Assembly: GCA_902596065.1 (NCBI GenBank)
Contig: CACJSL010000004.1
Coordinates: 1-61,920, forward strand
Source of the DNA: an uncultured Alphaproteobacteria bacterium
GTDB taxonomy: Bacteria; Pseudomonadota; Alphaproteobacteria; HIMB59; GCA-002718135
Length of the DNA stretch: 61,920 nt
Direction of reading: 5' to 3'
The translations under genes and the position numbers were made by a program. The first letter of the stretch is position 1. Every line of letters starts with the position of its first letter. Shown here piece after piece: positions 34,202 to 43,402 of this stretch. The notes under the pieces were generated by a model. It had not been told where the DNA came from. It saw nothing but the letters and a program-made list of their open reading frames with translations, and ran no database searches.

Positions 34202-35707
34202 TTAAGTTATTTTGATCCAAGTTGATTTTACTTGAAGATAATTTTCTAGAGCTTGTGCACCGTTATCTCTTCCGATTCCAGATTGTTTATATCCACCAAG
34301 AGGAATTGTTGAGTCAACACCTTCCTCATAGTTATTTATATAAACTGTTCCTGCACGAATTTCTCTTGATGCCCTTATTGCTTTGTTAATATCATTCGTC
34401 CACACACCAGCTGCTAGTCCATATTCAGAGTCATTAGCAATTGAAACAGCCTCATCAAAATTAGAAAAAGCTAAAGTTGTTAACACGGGTCCAAAAATTT
34501 CTTCTTGAGCAATCTTCATATTGTTCTTAACATTCTTAAAAATAGTAGGTTCAAAATAACAACCACCTGTTTCTTTCATTGTTATATTTCCACCAACTTC
34601 AATATCAGCCCCCTCTTTTTTACCTATATTTACATATTTATTTATTTTTTCTAACTGCTCAGTATTTACTATTGCTCCAGCAAATGAATCTGGATTTAGC
34701 GGATCTGAAGGTTGCATTTTTTTACTTAATTGAACAACTTTATTGATGAAATCTTTTTCAATATCTTTTTGGATTATAAGTCTAGATCCTGCCGAACAAA
34801 CCTCACCTTGATTTCCAAAGATAGCATAAGCAGATGCTTCTGCAGCTCTATCAAGATCATCACAATCTGCAAAAATAATATTTGGTGATTTTCCACCACA
34901 CTCCAGTTGCACTCTTTTCATATTGGATTGACCAGAATATTGAAGTACTAGTTTACCAACTTCGCCTGATCCAGTAAAAGCTACACAATCAATATCATTA
35001 TGAAGACATAATGATTTGCCTGTAATAGGCCCATCTCCTGGAAGTACTGAAAATACTCCATCAGGTACTCCAGCTTCAGAGAGCAAAGCACCAATTTTAA
35101 TAGCGCTCATCGGAGATTGTTCTGCAGGTTTTAATATAACAGAATTACCAGTAATAAGCGCTGGAGCAATTTTCCATATTGCCATCCATAATGGATAATT
35201 CCAAGGTACTATCGCTGCTACAACTCCAATTGGCTCTTTGGTAATTAAGCCCAAATATTCTTTTGAACTTGGTGAAATATCATCAAAAAGCTTATCAATT
35301 ATTTCAGCATACCATTCAATATTATCTATACTAGTTGGTAAGTCAGCATTGTAAGTATCATTAATTGTTTTACCCATGTCTATGGTATCAAGGAGTGATA
35401 ACTCCAAACGATCTCTTTCCAATAGTATAGCAAATTTTAAAAGTATTTTTTTTCTTTGACCTGGTGAAAGATTTGACCAATATCCTTTATTAAAAGTTTC
35501 TTTAGCTTTAGAAACAGCTAAATCAATATCTTCTTGCTCAGCAAAAAAAACTTGATTTACAATACTTCCATCAATTGGAGAAATATTTTCAAATGATTTT
35601 TCTGAAATTGATTTTTGATATTTCCCATTAATAAATAATTGAGAGGGATAACTTAAATTAGATTTTGTTTTTTTAATATTTTCAAAGGTTAAACTCATTG
35701 TTGACAA
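34202..35707 (-). CDS. NAD(P)-dependent aldehyde dehydrogenase (PuuC-like)
   Basis: 501 residues, standard ALDH length. Oxyanion Asn in IVPWNYPLWMAIWK, cofactor loop FTGSGEVGK, catalytic Glu in VQLECGGKSPNIIF, catalytic Cys in GNQGEVCSAGSRL, and EEIFGPVL and PLGGYKQSGIGRDNG near the C-terminus. Overall pattern is close to gamma-glutamyl-gamma-aminobutyraldehyde dehydrogenase PuuC and betaine-aldehyde-type enzymes. Oxidises an aldehyde to its acid; the aldehyde may come from one of the neighbouring oxygenases, which is inference. Confidence 0.9.
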   Translation of the reverse strand: MSTMSLTFENIKKTKSNLSYPSQLFINGKYQKSISEKSFENISPIDGSIVNQVFFAEQEDIDLAVSKAKETFNKGYWSNLSPGQRKKILLKFAILLERDRLELSLLDTIDMGKTINDTYNADLPTSIDNIEWYAEIIDKLFDDISPSSKEYLGLITKEPIGVVAAIVPWNYPLWMAIWKIAPALITGNSVILKPAEQSPMSAIKIGALLSEAGVPDGVFSVLPGDGPITGKSLCLHNDIDCVAFTGSGEVGKLVLQYSGQSNMKRVQLECGGKSPNIIFADCDDLDRAAEASAYAIFGNQGEVCSAGSRLIIQKDIEKDFINKVVQLSKKMQPSDPLNPDSFAGAIVNTEQLEKINKYVNIGKKEGADIEVGGNITMKETGGCYFEPTIFKNVKNNMKIAQEEIFGPVLTTLAFSNFDEAVSIANDSEYGLAAGVWTNDINKAIRASREIRAGTVYINNYEEGVDSTIPLGGYKQSGIGRDNGAQALENYLQVKSTWIKIT

Positions 35708-35778
35708 TATATACTATTATTTTTTTTTAAGCATCCTTTTTAGAGCTGAGAAATGTGAAATCCTGCTATGAGTAAATT

Positions 35779-36285
35779 TTAAAAATTTATTTTTTTTATA
35801 TAAAAAGAATATAGCATTAAAAAACACCCCCAAAACACAACCATTGTTGTCATAGCTAAAATTATATTTTTACTAGAAGCTATATCCAGTGGTATACCTA
35901 AATAATATGTAGGAGGAGCAAGTACGGCACCTATCAAGAAGGATAGCAATAAATAATTTTTTAAAAAAACAAGAACATTTACAAATAAAGTTGTAAAACT
36001 AGGCCAGAGAACTAAAAACCAAATTGGCATATAGCCTATCATAATATTAGATTTAATATTAAATAGTTGAGTATACCCAAGAATACTATCAAACAAATAT
36101 CCAATAAATGAAAAGAGCAGACATATTTTTAATGCTCGAATTTTAAATTTAACAAAATAGAAAAAAGTAGACAAATATAAAATTCCTACAACAATACCAA
36201 GTAAAGGATAATTGTAATATTCACCAAAAACACAAAATATCCATGTTAATTGATATCCTGTTAGTGTTAAAAATATGTTTTTCAT
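35779..36285 (-). CDS. DUF2878-like membrane protein
   Basis: 168 residues with five or six hydrophobic helices. TGYQLTWIFCVFGEYYNYPLLG, GYLFDSILGYTQLFN, MPIWFLVLWPSFTTLFV and IGAVLAPPTYYLGIPLD follow the DUF2878 pattern of Trp, Asp and Pro landmarks. The family is often near fatty-acid or desaturase genes in proteobacteria; no biochemical role is known. Inner-membrane location is clear from hydropathy. Confidence 0.7.
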   Translation of the reverse strand: MKNIFLTLTGYQLTWIFCVFGEYYNYPLLGIVVGILYLSTFFYFVKFKIRALKICLLFSFIGYLFDSILGYTQLFNIKSNIMIGYMPIWFLVLWPSFTTLFVNVLVFLKNYLLLSFLIGAVLAPPTYYLGIPLDIASSKNIILAMTTMVVFWGCFLMLYSFYIKKINF

Positions 36286-36382
36286 AAATTTGTGTAAATA
36301 TATAGTGTATTATATTTAATATTGTATTTATTTATTATCTAAAATTTTGTACTATTTTTTTTAATTGCAAGATTGATTTAAG

Positions 36383-37300
36383 ATGACTGAAAAAAACTCA
36401 AATTATAAAGATGTGGATGTAACAAGTCCAGGAAACTCAGATTTAAATAATATAAATGAAAAAATAGATTTTATGAATATTGATGAGACAGATTTTGAAT
36501 CGATGTCTCTGGGAGAAAAAAAACGCCATCTTGAAGTCGAAGGATATACTATTCTTCCTAAAGCTGTAGATGCTTCAAAGATTGAACAGATAAAAAAAGA
36601 AATGAAAGATGCACCTATGCAGACAAAGGATTATAGTGACTGCCAGACTTTTCATTTAGAGCCACAGTGGTATAGTCCTGCAGTTGCGTCCTTGATAGCT
36701 AACCCACCAGTAGTTGAATTTCTTGAAGAGTTATGTGGTCCAGAAATAATTTTTACTAGGGGTTTTTTTCACCGGACACTTCCGGGCTCACCTCCCGTAT
36801 CAATGCATACTGATGGGCAGCCCTTCGGCTCTTCAATTTTTGGATATGAGGGAAGTTCTCCTAAACTTTTACGTGTAATTTATTATTTTGATGATTTAAC
36901 TAAAGAACGTGCACCGTTTAGAATTTTACCACGATCCCATCTTTCTTTTCATGCTGAAGCTAATCCATATAAAAGATATAAATCTCATCCAGAAGAAATC
37001 ACTATATGTGCCGAAGCAGGAACTGCTATAGTTTTCCCAGTAAATATATTTCATGGTGTTCATCCCAATTTAGCTGATACTCGTCGTACGATGGTACAAT
37101 TTGGTTATCGTCCAATTTGGGCAGGCCCTATTAAACCTATGGAAGAGTGGGATCCTGAACTTGTAGAAAAGGCACCTAAAGAAACTAAACGTTTTCTTAA
37201 AAGTGTTAACAGTTCAGGAGTTGAATGGGAACAGCCCCACAAACCTAAAGGAATGAAATCAGAAGCCTCAGCTATTAATCCTAGTAGGTGGGATAAATAG
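36383..37300 (+). CDS. Phytanoyl-CoA dioxygenase (PhyH)-family oxygenase
   Basis: 305 residues. A ~45-residue polar N-terminal extension precedes the fold. HxD is H142/D144 in SMHTDGQPFG, the distal histidine is H224 in FHGVHPNLADTRRTM, with the 2OG arginine just after, and PFRILPRSHLSFHAEANPYK lies between. It has a local G+C rise compared with its flanks (CACCGGACACTTCCGGGCTC region), hinting at different codon use. Substrate unknown; followed by a membrane protein gene on the same strand. Confidence 0.85.
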   Translation: MTEKNSNYKDVDVTSPGNSDLNNINEKIDFMNIDETDFESMSLGEKKRHLEVEGYTILPKAVDASKIEQIKKEMKDAPMQTKDYSDCQTFHLEPQWYSPAVASLIANPPVVEFLEELCGPEIIFTRGFFHRTLPGSPPVSMHTDGQPFGSSIFGYEGSSPKLLRVIYYFDDLTKERAPFRILPRSHLSFHAEANPYKRYKSHPEEITICAEAGTAIVFPVNIFHGVHPNLADTRRTMVQFGYRPIWAGPIKPMEEWDPELVEKAPKETKRFLKSVNSSGVEWEQPHKPKGMKSEASAINPSRWDK

Positions 37301-37359
37301 TATCTGTAATTTATTTAGATAGAGAGTCAGTTTCCTAATCTATATAGGTACTGAAAATT

Positions 37360-38025
37360 ATGTTAACAAAAATAATTTATGTATTAACACTTAAAACAAT
37401 TCCTAAACTTCATTGGAGTTCTTCACATGAATATAATTTAAAACCAAAAATAGTAACTGTTTTATATTTAATTTTCGGGTTAATGTTATTTGGTTTAGGT
37501 GAGACATTAATAGTAACAGCAAATATTGGAGTTAGCCCCTGGTTCGTGCTTCATCAAGGATTGTCTTTTATCACTGGTTATACAATTGGAATAACTACAT
37601 TTATAGTCAGTGTAATTTCCCTACTATTCTGGTTTCCATTAAAACAAAAACCAGGAATTGCTACAATTCTAAATGCTATACTGATATCGATAGTTATTGA
37701 TTTATCTTTACCATTTTTACCAAAACCAGATATTTTTTTATTACAATTATTCCAAGTAATTTTTGCAATACTAATCATTGGAATAGGAAGTGGATTTTAT
37801 TTAGCAGCTAACTTAGGCCCAGGTCCAAGGGACGGACTTATGACGGGCATCAATAAGCAAACTGGTTTATCTTTTTCTCTAATCAGATTAGTGCTTGAGT
37901 TAAGCGTTGTTGGTCTCGGTTTTTGGTTAGGCGGTATAATTGGTATAGGAACTGTTTTATATGCGGTTGGAATAGGTTATTCAGTTTCTTTAGGTTTATT
38001 TTTGGTTGGAAAGTTTTATAAATAA
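37360..38025 (+). CDS. YczE/YitT-like integral membrane protein
   Basis: 221 residues with about five to six hydrophobic segments. Landmark stretches LFGLGETLIVTANIGVSPW, TGYTIGITTFIVS, AANLGPGPRDGLMTGIN and GGIIGIGTVLYAVGIGYSV match the YczE (YyaS/YitT) membrane family, in which a small-solute transport role is suspected but not shown. The polar N-terminal 25 residues may be an extension; an internal ATG alternative at MLFGLGE is possible. Confidence 0.75.
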   Translation: MLTKIIYVLTLKTIPKLHWSSSHEYNLKPKIVTVLYLIFGLMLFGLGETLIVTANIGVSPWFVLHQGLSFITGYTIGITTFIVSVISLLFWFPLKQKPGIATILNAILISIVIDLSLPFLPKPDIFLLQLFQVIFAILIIGIGSGFYLAANLGPGPRDGLMTGINKQTGLSFSLIRLVLELSVVGLGFWLGGIIGIGTVLYAVGIGYSVSLGLFLVGKFYK

Positions 38026-38041
38026 AAATTATTATAGGTAT

Positions 38042-38365
38042 TTAATCTTTTCTAAAAACTTCTTCTAATTCTACCCAGCCCTCAAACTTTTCTTGGTGTT
38101 CAAGAGGCCTAAACATATTTTCATGAAATTTTTCCCATTCTATAAATCTTGGATCATTTTTCATTTTTGTCATATCTTTTTCAAAATCATCACCATGATA
38201 TTCAAAAAAAGCAAAAAGCCTGTCTTCTTGAGCAAAAATTGAATAATTTTTAATTTTGCTCTCTGAAATTTTCTCTAATATATCAGGCCAAACATCAGAG
38301 TGAGTTTTTTTATACTCTGCAATAAACTCTGGCTTAATACCTATTACCAACCCTTTTCTAATCAT
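38042..38365 (-). CDS. L-rhamnose mutarotase-like protein
   Basis: 107 residues, the length of RhaM. KGLVIGIKPEFIAEYKKTHSDVWPDIL carries the family pattern (Tyr, His and VWP), and RLFAFFEYHGDDFEKDMTKMKNDPRFIEWEKF follows the rest of the fold. RhaM interconverts L-rhamnose anomers. No rhamnose catabolic gene is visible nearby, so the sugar specificity is open. Confidence 0.82.
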   Translation of the reverse strand: MIRKGLVIGIKPEFIAEYKKTHSDVWPDILEKISESKIKNYSIFAQEDRLFAFFEYHGDDFEKDMTKMKNDPRFIEWEKFHENMFRPLEHQEKFEGWVELEEVFRKD

Positions 38366-38416
38366 AGTATTTATTTTAAATTTTTTTAATAAATTGTAAA
38401 TTTTAAATCTTAATAC

Positions 38417-38833
38417 TTATTCAAATTTATCTGAGTAAAACCAAGGAATTAATATTGTCAAAAAAAAATATAAACAAAAAAACAATACTATAGGTAATAA
38501 AATATTATAGATCCCAATTTCAGCTATTGGTCCAAAAATAGAAGCATAAATTGTAAATAGAACATTTGAACCTAAAAACCAATACCCCCCTGATTTTTTA
38601 AGTTTATATAAAAGAAATATTCCGTAAATTATACCAATTTCAAAAATTATGAAAACAATCAAATCTATTGTTGTAGGCTTGATAAAAGAATCTACTCCAG
38701 GAAAACTTGCACCTTCTCCAAAATAGCCAATAATTACAAATCTATAAATTGTATCAATTGTATCTCCAGCTAAGAGGATTATCATTACCCAATATACCAA
38801 CTTAAATGAATTTTCTTTAAAACCTTCACTCAT
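38417..38833 (-). CDS. Small four-helix membrane protein, unknown
   Basis: 138 residues, four hydrophobic segments (VYWVMIILLAGDTIDTIY; IDLIVFIIFEIGIIYGIFLLY; YWFLGSNVLFTIYASIF; ILLPIVLFFCLYFFLTILI). I do not recognise the family. Ten nt after the stop of gcrA on the same strand, so probably read through from the gcrA promoter. Confidence 0.65.
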   Translation of the reverse strand: MSEGFKENSFKLVYWVMIILLAGDTIDTIYRFVIIGYFGEGASFPGVDSFIKPTTIDLIVFIIFEIGIIYGIFLLYKLKKSGGYWFLGSNVLFTIYASIFGPIAEIGIYNILLPIVLFFCLYFFLTILIPWFYSDKFE

Positions 38834-38843
38834 AGTAGAAAAA

Positions 38844-39320
38844 TTATTTATATTTTATTGATCTATTTACTGGTAAAGGTTTTGCCTCTTCTTTTTCTGG
38901 AATCACATAAGCTATAGCACAATGATCTAGACAATATGGTTTATCATCGAACCTTTCTTTACCGCAAAAATGAAAATCAGATTCATCAGGATGACCCATT
39001 GGCCACTCACAACCTCTCTTTGAACTTGAAATAAAAATATTTTTAACAGATGGTTGAAAATTGCTAGTATTAATTTGGTTTATTTCTGACTCTTGTTTTT
39101 CAAAATTTAATTTTGGCATTACTGGTGAACGTGCTTTTTTTCTATCGGGCTTAACCGCTGTTCTTCTTATTGGCGAAGGCCTTCTCTCTAATCCAATCCT
39201 ATGAGCTTTACCCACAACAGCATTTTTCGTAAAACCTAACAATTTACCTATTTGAGCAGTAGGAAGCCCTTGATCCCATAATTCTTTTAAGCGAAGGACA
39301 TTATCATCATTCCAAGACAT
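38844..39320 (-). CDS. gcrA: GcrA cell-cycle regulator
   Basis: 158 residues. N-terminal helix-turn-helix domain SWNDDNVLRLKELWDQGLPTAQIGKLLGFTKNAVVGKAHRIGL is diagnostic of GcrA. C-terminal sigma-70-contacting region contains GCEWPMGHPDESDFHFCGKERFDDKPYCLDHCAIAY with four conserved cysteines. In Caulobacter GcrA works with sigma-70 at GANTC sites methylated by CcrM to time S-phase genes. Presence here is a strong alphaproteobacterial marker. An inverted repeat sits just upstream of its start. Confidence 0.95.
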   Translation of the reverse strand: MSWNDDNVLRLKELWDQGLPTAQIGKLLGFTKNAVVGKAHRIGLERRPSPIRRTAVKPDRKKARSPVMPKLNFEKQESEINQINTSNFQPSVKNIFISSSKRGCEWPMGHPDESDFHFCGKERFDDKPYCLDHCAIAYVIPEKEEAKPLPVNRSIKYK

Positions 39321-39342
39321 AAATTATATACTCTCCTTACAA

Positions 39343-39376
39343 TAGTCTCTATATATAGTATCTTGGATATAGACTA
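39343..39376. promoter_or_regulatory. Inverted repeat upstream of gcrA
   Basis: TAGTCT(C)TATAT and ATATAGACTA are complementary except for one extra C, separated by about 13 nt. It lies 23-56 nt upstream of the gcrA ATG, in the 149-nt divergent spacer shared with pgk. A dyad here is the size of an operator or could be part of overlapping promoters; no regulator can be named. Confidence 0.35.
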
Positions 39377-39469
39377 ATATACTAAATATGTATTTTTTTA
39401 AACAAAAAACTGCCATTTTTTTAAAAAAATGTAGAAAAACTGTGGTTAATTAGGATAAAAAATTGAATT

Positions 39470-40669
39470 ATGAACAGTATAGAAGATAAAAATTTAAGTA
39501 AAAAAAATATTTTAGTTAGAGTAGATCTTAATGTGCCTGTTGTTAATGATCAGATAACTGACAGATCAAGGATTAAATCAATATTGCCAACTTTGAATAA
39601 ATTGAAAGATTCTAATAATAAAATTTTTTTAATTTCTCATTTTGGAAGACCTAAGGGCACAAAAAATAAAAAATATTCTTTAAAATTTATATGCAATATT
39701 CTTGAGGAAGAAATAAATATTAAAAAAATTTATTTTCTGAATGACTTCGATGAAAAAAATATTCAGAATATGATTAATGAAATTAACCCAGGAGATATTT
39801 GTCTTTTTGAAAATATCCGATTTTATTCTGCTGAAGAAAAGAATGATTTAGATTTTGCTAAAAATATTAGTAAAAATTTTGATGCATTTGTCAATGATGC
39901 CTTTTCTTGCTCACATAGAAAACATGCATCAATAGTTGGTCTTCCAACTTTTTTACCTTCATATCTAGGATATAGTTTTTTAAAAGAAATCAATAATCTT
40001 AATTCTTTATTATCTAATAAAGACAAACCAAATTTAGCAATTATTGGTGGCTCAAAAATTTCTACTAAAATAGAATTACTTTTTAATTTGTCTTATTACT
40101 TTGATGCAATAATTATCGGAGGAGCCATGGCTAATACTTTTTTATATGCAAAAAAAATTAATATTGGAAAATCTTTAATTGAAAAAAACTACAATGAAGT
40201 TGTTTTTTCAATTATAAATAAAGCTAAAGAAAATAATTGTGAAATCATTCTGCCAATTGATGTTGTATGTGCAAATAATTTAAATGAAAAAGAAACTGTT
40301 AAAAGATGTGAAATAGACAATGTATCTGACTCTCAAATGATTTTAGATATTGGATCCAAAACAACTCAAATAATTGCACAATATATTAATAAATCAAAAT
40401 TGATTTTATGGAACGGACCTTTAGGAGCTTTTGAATATCCTGCTTTTGCGGAGTCTTCTATTAAAATTGCCAATATTATAAAATCACGCTCAGTCAACTC
40501 TGAGATAATTAGTATTGCCGGAGGCGGAGACACAAACTCAGTTATTAAAATTGCTAAAGCAAAAGATGGTTTTTCTTATATTTCAAATGCTGGAGGGGCT
40601 TTTCTTGAGTGGTTAGAAGGAAATGGATCCCCAGGTTTTAATGCAATTGAAGAAAATAATATAAATTAA
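39470..40669 (+). CDS. pgk: Phosphoglycerate kinase
   Basis: Glycolytic/gluconeogenic enzyme transferring phosphate between 1,3-bisphosphoglycerate and ADP. 399 residues. LVRVDLNVPVVNDQITD, ISHFGRPKGTKNKK, FENIRFYSAEEKN, FVNDAFSCSHRKHASIVG, IIGGSKISTKIELL, LWNGPLGAFEYPAFAE and IAGGGDTNSVI are all in order. Genes for GAPDH and other glycolytic steps are not adjacent. The 3' end overlaps convergent yciB by 4 nt. Confidence 0.97.
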   Translation: MNSIEDKNLSKKNILVRVDLNVPVVNDQITDRSRIKSILPTLNKLKDSNNKIFLISHFGRPKGTKNKKYSLKFICNILEEEINIKKIYFLNDFDEKNIQNMINEINPGDICLFENIRFYSAEEKNDLDFAKNISKNFDAFVNDAFSCSHRKHASIVGLPTFLPSYLGYSFLKEINNLNSLLSNKDKPNLAIIGGSKISTKIELLFNLSYYFDAIIIGGAMANTFLYAKKINIGKSLIEKNYNEVVFSIINKAKENNCEIILPIDVVCANNLNEKETVKRCEIDNVSDSQMILDIGSKTTQIIAQYINKSKLILWNGPLGAFEYPAFAESSIKIANIIKSRSVNSEIISIAGGGDTNSVIKIAKAKDGFSYISNAGGAFLEWLEGNGSPGFNAIEENNIN

Positions 40670-41217
40670 TCTTCTATTTGATGTTTTTTTAGTAGAGAAA
40701 ATTGGCTTAGAGTAAATAAAAATGTAATTGGCAAAATACCAAAAACCTTAAAGTTTACCCATATATCTGTAGATTGAGTTCTCCATATAATTTCGTTCAA
40801 AATACCAAGAGCTATAAAAAAAGCTATCCATCTTTTTGTAAGTATAGACCATCCTTCCTCAGAGAGTTTTAAAGCAGAACCCAAAAGTAGTTTTAATAAT
40901 GGTTTTTTTATAACTTCTCCAGCATATAAAATTATTGCAAAAATAATGTTAATTATAGTTGGTTTCATTTTAAAAAAAACTTCATTATCAAAGTAGATCG
41001 TAAGTCCTCCAAAAACTAAAATAATAAATGCTCCAAAAGTTGGCATTATTGGTATTTTTTTCTCTAATATGTAAGAAAACAATATGGCAACAATCGTTGC
41101 AATCATTAATGGTAGAATTGCTGATTGTAATTTTTCTCCCTCTTCACCTCTTGTATAAAAAATAAAAAATATAGCTAGAGGTCCAATATCAATAATTATT
41201 TTTGTTAAGCCTTTCAT
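40666..41217 (-). CDS. yciB: Inner-membrane septation protein A (YciB/IspZ family)
   Basis: 183 residues, five hydrophobic segments. IDIGPLAIFFIFYTRGE near the start, PTFGAFIILVFGGLTIYFDNEVFFKMKPTIIN, and EEGWSILTKRWIAFFIALGILNEIIWR are the YciB/IspZ signatures. The protein is linked to cell-envelope synthesis and septation. Three nt after ftsY, forming dapF-mtaB-ftsY-yciB, an order seen in many alphaproteobacteria. Confidence 0.9.
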   Translation of the reverse strand: MKGLTKIIIDIGPLAIFFIFYTRGEEGEKLQSAILPLMIATIVAILFSYILEKKIPIMPTFGAFIILVFGGLTIYFDNEVFFKMKPTIINIIFAIILYAGEVIKKPLLKLLLGSALKLSEEGWSILTKRWIAFFIALGILNEIIWRTQSTDIWVNFKVFGILPITFLFTLSQFSLLKKHQIED

Positions 41218-41220
41218 TTT

Positions 41221-42132
41221 TTATTTTTTAATTTCAATAATTGATTCAGCAAAATTTTTTGCATTAAATATTAGCAAATCTTCTTTTTTTTCTCCCATTC
41301 CAACAAAGTGTATAGGTAAATCATATTTTTTTGCTATAGCGATCAGTGCCCCACCTTTTGCAGTACCATCGATTTTTGTTATTATTAATCCTGTTACATC
41401 CATTGATTTGCTAAATATTTCAACTTGTTTAATCATATTTGATCCATTAGTTCCATCTAAAACTAAAATTATCTTTAGATCATCTTTATTTATATTTTTT
41501 TCTACAACAGTTTTAATCTTTATTAATTGATTTAATAAATTTGCATTATTTGATAGACGACCTGCAGTATCCAATATCACATAATCATACCCTTCACTTT
41601 TAGCCTTTAAAGTTGCATTGTATGCAACACTTGCGGGATCTTGATTAATCTTACCTTCATAAAAATCAACACTTTGTTTTACTGACCATTCTTTTAATTG
41701 TTCAACTGCAGCCGCCCTAAAAGTATCACAAGCCCCTATTAATATTTTTTTATCGGAAATAAAATTTATTACCTTTCCAATAGTGGTGGTTTTTCCACTT
41801 CCATTAACACCTATAAAAATTAATGCACCGGGCTTATTATCACTTTCTGAGACTAATGTTTTTTCTTTAGACTTAAGAATTTGTTCTATTTCATCACACA
41901 ATATTTTTAAAACTAAATTAGAGTCTTCTTTACCTGATAATTTTGAGGATTTTATTTTTTCAATTAAATGATTAGTTACTTCAATTCCTATATCACTCGA
42001 AAGTAAAATATTTTCAATTTCATCAATAACTTCTTGGTCAATTTTATTTTTTGCTAAAACGTTTAATAAACTTGAAGAGAAAATAGTTGAAGTTTTGTTT
42101 AATCCAATCTGAAATTTTTTAAAAATATTCAT
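41221..42132 (-). CDS. ftsY: Signal recognition particle receptor FtsY
   Basis: 303-residue SRP GTPase that docks Ffh-ribosome complexes at the membrane. NG domain only, lacking the long acidic A domain of E. coli FtsY. G1 GVNGSGKTTTIGK, DTFRAAAVEQLKEW, G3 DTAGRLSNN, G4 TKIDGTAKGGALIAI, and the closing FVGMGEKKEDLLIFN. Four nt after mtaB. Its partner ffh starts about 2.3 kb away on the opposite strand. Confidence 0.96.
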   Translation of the reverse strand: MNIFKKFQIGLNKTSTIFSSSLLNVLAKNKIDQEVIDEIENILLSSDIGIEVTNHLIEKIKSSKLSGKEDSNLVLKILCDEIEQILKSKEKTLVSESDNKPGALIFIGVNGSGKTTTIGKVINFISDKKILIGACDTFRAAAVEQLKEWSVKQSVDFYEGKINQDPASVAYNATLKAKSEGYDYVILDTAGRLSNNANLLNQLIKIKTVVEKNINKDDLKIILVLDGTNGSNMIKQVEIFSKSMDVTGLIITKIDGTAKGGALIAIAKKYDLPIHFVGMGEKKEDLLIFNAKNFAESIIEIKK

Positions 42133-42136
42133 TAAA

Positions 42137-43399
42137 TTAGATAATATTTCCCTCTAAGATATTGTCATTAAAATCTGTAATTTTACAATTTATTATTTGA
42201 CCTATATGCATTTTTTTATCAATTTTAGTTTTAATAAAATGTTGAGACTTTCCAAATGATGAATTATTTTTTACTTCTTCAACTAATACAGAGGCATAAT
42301 TACCAATTTGTTTTTTTAATAATTTCTTCATTTCCTTATTTCCTGCTTCTCTTAATAATTTTGCTCTTTTTTTAATTATTTCTCGAGGAACTTGTGGCAT
42401 TCTTGCTGCTGGAGTACCTTCTCTTGGAGAATATGGAAAAATATGTAAGTGTGTTAAATTACATTCTTCAATCATAGACAGTGAATCTTTAAACATAATT
42501 TCTGTTTCTGTAGGAAAGCCAGCAATAATATCTGCTCCCAGAACTACATCAGGTCTAAATGATCTAATTTTTTTACAGAAATCAGTCACTTGTTTATTAT
42601 TATGTCTTCTTTTCATCCTTTTTAAAATTAAATCGTTTCCAGCTTGTAAGCTTAAATGAAAATGGGGCATAATTCTCTTATCACTAAGTAGTGGCCAGAA
42701 GTCATCATTTATTTCAGCACAATCAATTGACGATAGTCTCAATTGTTTTAGCTGTGGCACTAAATTGAGGATTCGTTTGATAAGTTGAAAAAGATTTGGT
42801 TTACCTGGCAAATCTTTTCCATAATCTGTTATATCTACTCCTGTTAAAACAATTTCATTATAACCATTATCTACAAGTTTTGTAATGCGATTTACAATTA
42901 CCCCTACAGGTACACTTCTATTGTTACCTCTACCAAAAGGGATAATACAGAATGTGCAACGATGATCACACCCCTGTTGTATTTCAATATATGCTCTCGA
43001 TTTACCTTCAAATTTTTCAATTGAATTATTATGTAATTTATTATCTGAAAAAATATTATTAACTTTAATAGGGTCATTATTTGATAAATTATTCCAAGTT
43101 GAACTTTCTAATTTTTCTTTGTTTCCTATTACAAAGTCAACATTACTTATTTTAGAATATTTTTTGGGATTAATTTGTGCAGCACACCCAGTTACAATAA
43201 TTTTTTTATCTGGGGAGTATTTTTTTGATTTTCTAATCTCATACAATACTTTTTTTTCAGCTTGTTCAGTTACAGCACAAGAGTTGATTATTGTATAATT
43301 TTTAATATCACTTTTTTTTACTAAAGTGTTCATCACCTCACCTTCAAAAATGTTCAATCTACAGCCAAGATTGACAATATCTACTCTATTTTTTTTCAT
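42137..43399 (-). CDS. mtaB: tRNA t6A37 methylthiotransferase MtaB
   Basis: Radical-SAM enzyme converting t6A37 to ms2t6A37 in tRNAs. 420 residues: N-terminal UPF0004 domain with three cysteines (VNLGCRLNIFEGE, INSCAVTEQAEKK, VTGCAAQINP), radical-SAM CxxxCxxC in GCDHRCTFCIIPFGRG, and a C-terminal TRAM-like region. NLGCRLN plus TFCIIPFGRG fits MtaB rather than MiaB (usual QMN/CVVPYTRG). Three nt after dapF. Confidence 0.93.
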   Translation of the reverse strand: MKKNRVDIVNLGCRLNIFEGEVMNTLVKKSDIKNYTIINSCAVTEQAEKKVLYEIRKSKKYSPDKKIIVTGCAAQINPKKYSKISNVDFVIGNKEKLESSTWNNLSNNDPIKVNNIFSDNKLHNNSIEKFEGKSRAYIEIQQGCDHRCTFCIIPFGRGNNRSVPVGVIVNRITKLVDNGYNEIVLTGVDITDYGKDLPGKPNLFQLIKRILNLVPQLKQLRLSSIDCAEINDDFWPLLSDKRIMPHFHLSLQAGNDLILKRMKRRHNNKQVTDFCKKIRSFRPDVVLGADIIAGFPTETEIMFKDSLSMIEECNLTHLHIFPYSPREGTPAARMPQVPREIIKKRAKLLREAGNKEMKKLLKKQIGNYASVLVEEVKNNSSFGKSQHFIKTKIDKKMHIGQIINCKITDFNDNILEGNII

Positions 43400-43402
43400 A
43401 AT

